Assembly: GCA_025353985.1 (NCBI GenBank)
Contig: JANXNT010000113.1
Location: forward strand, 1-5,574
From: Limnoglobus sp.
GTDB taxonomy: Bacteria > Planctomycetota > Planctomycetia > Gemmatales > Gemmataceae
Reading direction: 5' to 3'
Length of the DNA: 5,574 bases
Below the pieces are notes generated by a model, which was not told where the DNA came from, ran no database searches, and saw only the letters and a program-made list of their open reading frames with translations. The translations under genes and the position numbers were made by a program. This document shows positions 1 to 5,328 of this stretch, one piece after another; position 1 is the stretch's first letter, and the number at the start of each line of letters is the position of its first letter.

Positions 1-468
1 GACGTCGATCTGCGCGCCGAGCGTCTGAAGCTGCTCGACCGCACCGGGGCGTTGCAAGTCGGCTGCGGCGAGCAGTGGCTTCCGGCCCTTGCTTTTAAGC
101 GTTAACGCGAGTTTTGCGGCCGTCGTGGTTTTACCCGACCCTTGCAAACCGCAGAGCATCAGCACGACGGGGCGGTCGCCGCGTTGCGGGATTTTGTGAT
201 CGACCGGCCCCATCAGGGCGACGAGTTCTTCGTAGACGATCTTGACGATTTGTTCCGAAGGATCGATGCGCGCGAGCACGTCTTGCCCGACCGATTTCGC
301 TTCGACTTTGCCGATGAACTCGGTGACGACGTTGAAATTCACGTCGGCTTCGAGGAGCGCCCGACGGACTTCGCGCAACCCTTCGCGAATGTTGTCTTCG
401 GTGAGTCGCCCGCGCCCACGCAGTTTTTTGAGTGCATCGCTCAGCCCGCGCGTCATACCTTCGAACAT
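1..468 (-). CDS. ffh: Signal recognition particle GTPase Ffh (SRP54), N-terminal part, cut by the window edge
   Basis: Ffh is the protein subunit of the signal recognition particle. It binds 4.5S/SRP RNA and signal peptides at the ribosome and, with FtsY, delivers nascent membrane proteins to the translocon by a GTP-driven cycle. The 156 visible residues begin MFEGMTRGLSDALKKLRGRG, the typical start of the helical N domain (about 1-90). The G domain then starts with VVLMLCGLQGSGKTTTAAKL (101-120), containing the P-loop GLQGSGKTT (107-115), followed by the DLQRPGA box (137-143) that corresponds to DVYRPAA in E. coli. The rest of the G domain and the methionine-rich M domain lie beyond position 1. 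The start is firm, because an in-frame TGA (472-474) lies two codons upstream of the ATG. The only Shine-Dalgarno-like sequence is a weak GGTGA close to the ATG. The gene is divergent from the rest of the window and is a housekeeping anchor. FtsY is the main alternative, but the MFEGMT.GLSDALKKL start fits Ffh. Confidence 0.96.
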   Translation of the reverse strand, partial: MFEGMTRGLSDALKKLRGRGRLTEDNIREGLREVRRALLEADVNFNVVTEFIGKVEAKSVGQDVLARIDPSEQIVKIVYEELVALMGPVDHKIPQRGDRPVVLMLCGLQGSGKTTTAAKLALTLKSKGRKPLLAAADLQRPGAVEQLQTLGAQIDV

Positions 469-545
469 GCGTCACCGTCATCGAGGAAAGTCCCACTGCG
501 CGGAATTCGGAAATCGCCGAACTCGTGCAACATCTACAATTCTTC

Positions 546-574
546 ACTGTAAGACTATCGTAGACCGGCAGCAA
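546..574 (-). promoter_or_regulatory. Weak candidate sigma-70-type promoter for ffh
   Basis: On the minus strand TTGCTG (569-574, three of six matches to TTGACA) and TACAGT (546-551, four of six matches to TATAAT) are separated by exactly 17 nt. They face ffh about 75 nt upstream of its start codon. The match is weak and could be chance. It is listed because it is the best spaced pair I found in the divergent intergenic region. Confidence 0.2.
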
Positions 575-575
575 C

Positions 576-610
576 CGGACGCCACCGAGAACAAATCTCG
601 CAGCCGTCCG
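576..610. promoter_or_regulatory. 35-bp imperfect palindrome in the ffh / beta-propeller intergenic region (operator or leader hairpin)
   Basis: The arms CGGACG (576-581) and CGTCCG (605-610), and inside them CGAGA (586-590) and TCTCG (596-600), are exact inverted repeats sharing one centre at position 593. With c583/g603, 12 of the 15 arm positions are complementary around a 5-nt centre, ACAAA. As RNA this would be a two-tier stem-loop in the leader of the beta-propeller gene, ending 17 nt before its Shine-Dalgarno. As DNA it could be an operator for a dimeric regulator, and it lies beside the candidate ffh -35 box. No T-tract follows on the plus strand. A TACAAT (535-540) that could act as a -10 for the rightward gene lies upstream of it but has no good -35 partner. 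Confidence 0.4.
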
Positions 611-627
611 AATCGACTGTGGAATTC

Positions 628-633
628 AGGGGA
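628..633 (+). promoter_or_regulatory. Ribosome binding site that fixes the start of the beta-propeller gene
   Basis: AGGGGA lies 6 nt before the ATG at 640. An in-frame GTG at 619 would start the protein seven residues earlier, upstream of this site. Initiation at 640 also puts the charged residue and hydrophobic core of the signal peptide right at the N-terminus. Confidence 0.7.
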
Positions 634-639
634 AGTCGC

Positions 640-2022
640 ATGGTGCGGATATTGTGGGTTGTGATTGCAACGGCGGTTGGGTTGTCGAACCTGCGTGCAG
701 AAGACTGGCCGCAGTGGCTCGGCAGCAAACGCGATGGCATCTGGCGCGAAGACGGCATTTTAAATACCTTCCCAAAAGAGGGGCCGAAGGTGCTTTGGAA
801 GAAGCCGATCGGCATCGGCTACTCCGGCCCGGCCGTGGCGAATGGCAAAGTCTTCGCGATGGATCGCGTCGTGGAAGCCGGTGCGAAAACATCGACGAAC
901 CCGTTCGATCGCAGCTTAAAGGTGGGTGGCACCGAGCGGGTTGTGGCACTCGACGCCAACACGGGCGATGCGATCTGGAAGCACGAATACCCATGTGCGT
1001 ACCAAATCAGCTACTCGGCTGGACCACGTTGCACTCCGACGATCGATGGCGACCGCGTCTACACACTCGGCGCGATGGGCGATCTTCACTGCCTGAACGC
1101 GACCGATGGCACGGTCGTGTGGAAGAAAAACTTCGTTGCAGACTTCGAAGCGAAAGTACCAGTATGGGGGTTCGCGTGTCACCCGCTGATCGATGGCGAG
1201 GCTTTGATCTGCGTTGGTGGCGGAACCGATCAATTGGTGGTCGCGTTGAATAAAAAGACCGGCGAGAAAATCTGGTCGTCACAAAGTTGCGAGGGCGATT
1301 TCGGTTACAGCCCACCCGTAATCATGGAACTCGGCGGCGTGCGGCAACTCATCGTCTGGCATTCGCGGGCACTCGTTGGGTTGAACCCCACGACTGGCAA
1401 GCGATTGTGGGCGGTGCCATTCGAAGTGAAAGCGGCACTCACGGCCCCGACGCCAATCCAGGTCGGGGCGAACCGCGTCTTCGTGACTTCGTTCTATAAC
1501 GGATCGATGCTCGTCGAAGTGAGTGCGGATGCTGCGAAGATCGTTTGGAAGGGGAAGGGCAGGGGCGAGATGCCGAACGTGACCGAAGATTTGCACTCGA
1601 TCATGACCACGCCGGTGGTGGATGGCACGCAGATTTACGGCGTGTGCAGCCACGGGCAGTTGCGTTGCATTCAGGCCGAAACGGGAACGCGAGTTTGGGC
1701 CAATATGACTGCCACCCGCGGAAAGCTCACATCTGCGAAGGTGGCCGCCAACCCGGAACCCGACACGCAGACCGAGCGTTGGGGCCATGCGTTCATTGTG
1801 AAACAAGCCGACCGATATTTCCTGTTCAACGAACAAGGCGACTTGATTATCGCGAAACTGTCGCCGAAGGGCTACGAGGAAATCGATCGCGCGCACATCC
1901 TCGATCCCACCAACACGATGGCACGCGGTCGCAAAGTCGTCTGGACGCACCCCGCATTCGCGAACCGGTGCGCAATCGTGCGCAACGACGCCGAGATCGT
2001 CTGCGTGTCGTTGGCGAAGTAG
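640..2022 (+). CDS. Secreted PQQ-like beta-propeller repeat protein (BamB-like fold)
   Basis: This is a 460-residue exported protein that does not look like an enzyme with a recognisable active site. A short Sec signal peptide (about 1-20) has V-R followed by the core ILWVVIATAVGL, with probable cleavage after LRA, giving a mature end EDWPQWLGSKRDG. The body is a run of PQQ-like blades, each ending in a [LV]xxLxxxTGxxxW-type motif: 101-113, 149-161, 200-212, 245-257, 291-303 (degenerate, no TG) and 341-353. Further blade-like strands lie near 395-420 and 435-458, suggesting a seven- or eight-bladed propeller. Proteins of this type are abundant in planctomycetes and their function is usually unknown. 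PQQ binding should not be assumed, since no quinoprotein dehydrogenase catalytic set is evident. The ten cysteines in the mature part are notable for an exported protein. The gene stands alone between a divergent ffh and, 59 nt downstream, a coupled glycan cluster. A role linked to the cell surface is possible but unproven. The ATG at 640 is preferred over the upstream GTG at 619. Confidence 0.9.
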   Translation: MVRILWVVIATAVGLSNLRAEDWPQWLGSKRDGIWREDGILNTFPKEGPKVLWKKPIGIGYSGPAVANGKVFAMDRVVEAGAKTSTNPFDRSLKVGGTERVVALDANTGDAIWKHEYPCAYQISYSAGPRCTPTIDGDRVYTLGAMGDLHCLNATDGTVVWKKNFVADFEAKVPVWGFACHPLIDGEALICVGGGTDQLVVALNKKTGEKIWSSQSCEGDFGYSPPVIMELGGVRQLIVWHSRALVGLNPTTGKRLWAVPFEVKAALTAPTPIQVGANRVFVTSFYNGSMLVEVSADAAKIVWKGKGRGEMPNVTEDLHSIMTTPVVDGTQIYGVCSHGQLRCIQAETGTRVWANMTATRGKLTSAKVAANPEPDTQTERWGHAFIVKQADRYFLFNEQGDLIIAKLSPKGYEEIDRAHILDPTNTMARGRKVVWTHPAFANRCAIVRNDAEIVCVSLAK

Positions 2023-2029
2023 GTTGCTC

Positions 2030-2058
2030 TTGTCATAACAGACGATCCCCGTTATGCG
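2030..2058 (+). promoter_or_regulatory. Weak candidate promoter for the glycan gene cluster
   Basis: TTGTCA (2030-2035) matches five of six positions of TTGACA. It is followed after 17 nt by TATGCG (2053-2058), which matches only the first three positions of TATAAT. A transcript from it would begin near 2065, inside the loop of the adjacent hairpin, leaving a leader of only about 17 nt. The poor -10 box makes this a tentative call. Without it, the cluster would depend on transcription through from the beta-propeller gene. Confidence 0.22.
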
Positions 2059-2079
2059 TTCCAGGCTCACGCAACGGGG
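2047..2079 (+). promoter_or_regulatory. Hairpin overlapping the ribosome binding site of the membrane protein gene
   Basis: CCCCGTT (2047-2053) pairs with AACGGGG (2073-2079), and GCGT (2056-2059) pairs with ACGC (2069-2072). This gives an 11-bp GC-rich stem with a 2-nt bulge on the 5' side and a 9-nt loop. The 3' arm is the G-run of the putative Shine-Dalgarno GGGGGA (2076-2081), which abuts the start codons. In a read-through transcript the ribosome site would be largely paired. No T-tract follows, so it is not a classical intrinsic terminator. It could still attenuate expression at the end of the beta-propeller gene or act as a DNA operator. Confidence 0.5.
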
Positions 2080-2081
2080 GA

Positions 2082-3680
2082 ATGATGTTGACGCTCAACG
2101 ACGCAGAAAAGCCACGACCCTTGCGTCGGTTGGCCTGGGACATGCTCGCGTTATTGGCGTTGCCGTTCGCGATCTATGCGCTCGCACCGGAGCGATTTTA
2201 CCCGCCCCTACAGCACGATTCTTGGCTCTATCACGGCTGCTACATCGATCTGCCCGCTGCCCAAAACTTGTTCGCCAATGATTATTATTCATCGCGGCTA
2301 ACTGTCACGATACCCGGCTGGTTGGTGTATTCTGCCCTGCCACCGATTGCGGCGAACATCGTTCTGCATCTGCTTTTGTACTACGCTGGCGTGTTCAGTT
2401 TGTTAAATGTTGTGTCTGTTGCATCGAACCGGCGAGCGGGCTTTCTGGCGGCGCTGGTGCTCGGTGGCCACGGCTTCTTTCAGCTAGCCATCGCGTCCGA
2501 TTACACCGATGGCTATGGCTGCGTCTACCACCTACTGGCACTGATGTGTGGAACACGTGCATCCACCTCCACGAGGTGGCAAGTTTGGGCCATCGGTGCT
2601 GGCATCGCGGCGTCGGCGCTCGTTGTCGCCAACCTCGTTTACGTCGTGTTCGTACCCGGCATCGTGTTTCATTATCTGCTTGTGAACCGCAATCATTCGA
2701 CACTCACCTCGGCCGCGTTATTCGTGCTGGGGGCGCTCGGACTCATCGTCGCACTCGGGGCGTTCCATATTGCGATTGGCGGGCCGTTTTGGTTCCTCGC
2801 TCCGTCAGTTACGTTCGCTGGTAAAGCATCCGGTGCGAACGTCTTCAAGGCACCCGTTGCGAGTTGGCTACCACACGCGGTGTGGCTGGTATTGCCAGCC
2901 GTTGCGTTACTCAGCTCGCTCATTTGGTGCTTGTTTTCCAGACGAGGATCGGCAGCGACGGTCTGGTTCCAAATCCATTTGCTACTTGCGGTATCCGGTT
3001 TGGCGTACTTCGAATCGAAACCGCAAGTTTCCTTCTTGCAGAACTGGTTTTACGCCACGCCACTACTCGTGCCACTGTCGATGTTGGCGCTCGGCACGCA
3101 GTGGGGCACGTGGTTGGGGCGACTCTCAGCGCGTGCGTATTGCACCGTGGCCGCAACGACGATTCTGCTATTTGGCATCGCGGATTTCGCGTGTAACCAA
3201 CAGTTTCGCATGGCCAATTCGCAACGGAAAGAGATCGTGGAGAGTTGCCGACTAAACCGTTGCGATGCGCTAGTATCCGAGCGGCCTGCGACCTTCCTCG
3301 CGATTCACACTGCCATGCAAGATATGCAGAAACTGGACCCGCAACGCCTGGCGTTGGCGTGGTTCGACATGGACGAACCGAACGGCGTGTTGTTCGATAA
3401 CCTCGCGTGTTTGAATGGCTGGGGCCTGCGAATGATCAACCCGTGTTTCCCGAAAGTGTGGGGGCCGGTGCAAGGCGTGACGGGGACGCCGCTGCGGGTG
3501 GGGCAAACCATCGTGGTGTTCTCGAATCACTCGAATCCGGAATTCGCCGCGAAGGCTTCGATGGCGACGGTTGGCGTGACGTTGGAAGTCGTGGAAACTC
3601 GCAATAGCGGCGCGGGCGAGTACCGGTTTGCGATCATCCTTTTGCGCGTGACAGCCGTGCCAGTGGCGGTGGCACCATGA
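2082..3680 (+). CDS. Polytopic membrane protein, probable GT-C-type glycosyltransferase
   Basis: The 532-residue protein has a basic N-terminal tail (KPRPLRR) and roughly nine to eleven hydrophobic segments: about 18-35, 88-112, 119-138, 168-198 (long, perhaps two), 208-232, 263-286, 293-310, 322-338 and 352-370, with 145-157 as a further possibility. A soluble C-terminal part (about 371-532) follows. A large loop after the first segment (35-80) carries HDSW (45-48) and NDYYSSR (66-72), and DYTDG (140-144) follows the third. By the positive-inside rule both acidic motifs fall on the outer face. This layout is typical of GT-C enzymes, which take sugars from polyprenyl-phosphate carriers. No motif proves the family, so a membrane protein of unknown function remains possible. 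The C-terminal part has FDMDEPNGVLFD (428-439) and four cysteines (389, 394, 443, 455). Two adjacent ATGs (2082, 2085) compete. GGGGGA touches the first and lies 3 nt from the second, so the second is about as likely. The frame stays open far upstream, but that stretch is a shadow of the preceding gene. The 3' end overlaps the WbqC gene by ATGA. Confidence 0.85.
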   Translation: MMLTLNDAEKPRPLRRLAWDMLALLALPFAIYALAPERFYPPLQHDSWLYHGCYIDLPAAQNLFANDYYSSRLTVTIPGWLVYSALPPIAANIVLHLLLYYAGVFSLLNVVSVASNRRAGFLAALVLGGHGFFQLAIASDYTDGYGCVYHLLALMCGTRASTSTRWQVWAIGAGIAASALVVANLVYVVFVPGIVFHYLLVNRNHSTLTSAALFVLGALGLIVALGAFHIAIGGPFWFLAPSVTFAGKASGANVFKAPVASWLPHAVWLVLPAVALLSSLIWCLFSRRGSAATVWFQIHLLLAVSGLAYFESKPQVSFLQNWFYATPLLVPLSMLALGTQWGTWLGRLSARAYCTVAATTILLFGIADFACNQQFRMANSQRKEIVESCRLNRCDALVSERPATFLAIHTAMQDMQKLDPQRLALAWFDMDEPNGVLFDNLACLNGWGLRMINPCFPKVWGPVQGVTGTPLRVGQTIVVFSNHSNPEFAAKASMATVGVTLEVVETRNSGAGEYRFAIILLRVTAVPVAVAP

Positions 3681-4390
3681 GCCTACGCTGTGCCATTTCG
3701 CAATCGAATTACCTGCCGTGGAAGGGGTATTTCGACCTGATTCGCTCGATGGATCGCTTCGTGCTTTACGATTCGGTGCAATACACACGGCGCGATTGGC
3801 GGAACCGGAACCGCATCAAAACCGCTGCCGGGGTGCAATGGCTAACGGTGCCTGTCGAGGTAAAAGGGAAGTATCATCAGACGATCCGCGAGACGGCTGT
3901 GAGCGACCCCGAGTGGGCACGGGTACATTGGCGAACGCTGGAACATGCCTACGGGAAGGCCCCGTATTTTCGCCAATATGCCGAGGAACTGCGGGCGATC
4001 TATGCCTCATTCGGGCCGAATCTGAGCGACGTGAATCGGACGTTACTCGTGTACTTGTGTCGTCAGTTCGACATTCACACGCCGATACTTTGGGACAGCG
4101 AATACGACTTGTCCGAACCCGATCCGTCGTTGCGTCTGCTTTCGATCTGCAAGCAAATCGGGGCCAGCGAATATTGGTCCGGCCCGGCCGCAAAGGCGTA
4201 CCTGAACGTCGCAGCATTCGAGGTGGCCGGAGTGTCGGTCGAGTGGAAATCGTACGGCGGTTACCCCGAATATCCGCAACACCATCCGCCGTTCGAACAT
4301 GCCGTGAGCGCACTAGATGTGCTGTTCCACATGGGGCCGGATTCGCCGAAATACTTGCAAACGGAGGCGTTATGCGGCTCTCCGTCGTAA
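3677..4390 (+). CDS. WbqC-family protein
   Basis: The 237-residue soluble protein has the hallmarks of the WbqC-like family: SQSNYLPWKGYFD (8-20, family pattern QPxYLPWxGYF), FVLYDSVQYTRRDWRNRNRI (28-47), TVPV (57-60), YWSGPAAKAYL (166-176) and a C-terminal block around HPPFEHAVSALDVLFHMG (203-220). Members are about this long and occur in O-antigen and other surface-polysaccharide clusters. I know of no securely established reaction, so none is assigned. The second motif position reads S where many relatives have P (QS instead of QP). There is no signal peptide or membrane segment, so a cytoplasmic role is expected, for instance on a nucleotide-sugar or a sugar substituent. The start codon shares ATGA with the stop of the membrane protein gene, which implies coupling by reinitiation, and only a weak G-rich site precedes it. 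The last residues (ALCGSPS) are encoded within the overlap with the next gene. Confidence 0.92.
   Translation: MSLRCAISQSNYLPWKGYFDLIRSMDRFVLYDSVQYTRRDWRNRNRIKTAAGVQWLTVPVEVKGKYHQTIRETAVSDPEWARVHWRTLEHAYGKAPYFRQYAEELRAIYASFGPNLSDVNRTLLVYLCRQFDIHTPILWDSEYDLSEPDPSLRLLSICKQIGASEYWSGPAAKAYLNVAAFEVAGVSVEWKSYGGYPEYPQHHPPFEHAVSALDVLFHMGPDSPKYLQTEALCGSPS
4363..4367 (+). promoter_or_regulatory. Ribosome binding site that sets the GT2 gene start inside the WbqC gene
   Basis: GGAGG lies 4 nt before the ATG at 4372, within the final codons of the WbqC gene. The GT2 reading frame is open for about 650 nt further upstream, so this site is what separates the true start from a false long extension. Confidence 0.8.
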
Positions 4391-5328
4391 GCACGCTCTA
4401 CCGTTCGGCCCGGCATCTCGCCGCGTTTCATGCACGGGTAGCCATCGCCGCAGATCGCGTCAGCGATTGCGTTGAGTTCATTTACGTGAACGATGGCTCG
4501 CCCGACGACGATCTGACGGTCGCACTCGAATTGCAAGCATCGGACCCGCGAATTCGCATCGTCGATTTGTCGCGAAATTTCGGCCATCACCCCGCGATGA
4601 TGACGGGGCTACAGCACGCGACAGGCGAACGGATTTTTCTCATCGACTGCGACCTCGAAGAACCGCCCGAGTTGGTGAACGCCTTTACCGACGAGTTGAC
4701 CCGAACCGATGCGGACGTGGTTTATGGCGTGCAAGCGAGCCGGACGGGTGGGGCGTTCGACCGGTTCTGCGGGCGTGCGTTCTACGCGATTTTTAATGCC
4801 CTTTCGCCAAACCCGATCCCTGCGAATCTTATGACAGTTCGGCTGATGTCGCGACGCTACGTCGATGCGCTGTTGTTGCATCCGGAAGTCGAATTTGTGA
4901 TCGCGGGGCTGTGGGCACGCACGGGGTTCAAACAGGTGCCGATGCCTGTGGAGAAAGGCCGAAAGCCGACGTCGGTGTACGATCTTCGACGCAAAATGGA
5001 ACTGTTGGTGAACGCGGTCACGGGGTTCAGCGCGACGCCGTTGCGGATGATTTTCTATCTTGGGTTAGCCATTTCGTCGCTCGCCGGTTTCGCTGCGATC
5101 AGCTTGCTAACCGCGTGGGTGATTCGCGGTGGCGAATTTCAGGCGGGTTGGCCATCGCTGATCGTCAGCGTTTGGTTGCTCGGCGGGCTGACGATCTTCT
5201 GTCAGGGCGTCATTGGCATCTATTTGGGCAAAGTCTACGCTGAAGCCAAACGCCGACCGGCGACGATCATTCGGCAAATTTTCGATGCCCCTAATGGAGG
5301 CGGACATGCCTACCGACGTGCCGGGTAA
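4372..5328 (+). CDS. Family 2 glycosyltransferase, polyprenyl-phosphate glycosyltransferase type (GtrB/ArnC/DPM1-like)
   Basis: The 318-residue protein has a cytoplasmic GT-A domain followed by two membrane segments. It begins MRLSVVSTLY, the first strand of the nucleotide-sugar fold. VNDGSPDD (39-46) is the nucleotide-binding loop, DLSRNFGHHPAMMTGL (65-80) is the conserved RNFG helix region, and IDCDLEEPPE (91-100) contains the metal-binding DxD (D92, D94). EKGRKPTSVYDLRRKMEL (194-211) lies where relatives carry the R..G.SKY..K motif before the membrane. Segments at about 222-250 and 260-285 follow, then a basic tail with YAEAKRRP (289-296). Relatives move a sugar from a nucleotide donor to undecaprenyl or dolichyl phosphate, and the lipid-linked sugar is later used outside. 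The exact donor cannot be told from sequence. The gene overlaps the WbqC gene by 19 nt and the methyltransferase gene by 23 nt. The polytopic protein two genes upstream is a candidate user of its product. Confidence 0.93.
   Translation: MRLSVVSTLYRSARHLAAFHARVAIAADRVSDCVEFIYVNDGSPDDDLTVALELQASDPRIRIVDLSRNFGHHPAMMTGLQHATGERIFLIDCDLEEPPELVNAFTDELTRTDADVVYGVQASRTGGAFDRFCGRAFYAIFNALSPNPIPANLMTVRLMSRRYVDALLLHPEVEFVIAGLWARTGFKQVPMPVEKGRKPTSVYDLRRKMELLVNAVTGFSATPLRMIFYLGLAISSLAGFAAISLLTAWVIRGGEFQAGWPSLIVSVWLLGGLTIFCQGVIGIYLGKVYAEAKRRPATIIRQIFDAPNGGGHAYRRAG
5296..5300 (+). promoter_or_regulatory. Ribosome binding site for the methyltransferase gene, inside the GT2 gene
   Basis: GGAGG lies 5 nt before the ATG at 5306, within the last codons of the GT2 gene. 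It supports the methyltransferase start in a frame that has no stop before the window ends. Confidence 0.8.

Noticed and set aside
502..627. Repeated GGAATTC words at 502-508 and 621-627, also seen near 3538 and 5390
   Set aside because: A 6-7 bp palindromic word recurring a few times in 5.5 kb, with no common flanks or spacing, is compatible with chance.
619..639. Earlier GTG start for the beta-propeller gene
   Set aside because: It would put the Shine-Dalgarno inside the coding sequence and add MEFRGSR ahead of the signal peptide. The ATG at 640 has a well-spaced AGGGGA.
142..664. Plus-strand open frames at 142-552 and 242-664
   Set aside because: Both run mainly antisense to ffh, whose minus-strand translation is unmistakable. 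Neither has a recognisable domain.
1279..2070. 263-codon open frame on the minus strand opposite the beta-propeller gene
   Set aside because: It lies almost wholly opposite a well-supported gene with signal peptide and repeats. Its translation is rich in R and H with no recognisable domain, as expected of a shadow frame in GC-rich DNA.
2047..2079. Intrinsic terminator for the beta-propeller gene
   Set aside because: The stem is strong but is followed by AATGATGTTG, not a T-run, and it runs straight into the next start codon. An RBS-masking or attenuating role fits better.
1545..2081. Upstream extension of the membrane protein frame (about 179 extra codons)
   Set aside because: The extension runs through the beta-propeller gene in another frame and its translation is low-complexity and hydrophilic. 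The G-rich site and the ATG pair at 2082/2085 mark the real start.
3718..4371. Upstream extension of the GT2 frame (about 218 extra codons)
   Set aside because: It overlaps the WbqC gene in another frame and is rich in arginine with no domain. The GT2 fold begins right at the ATG at 4372, preceded by GGAGG.
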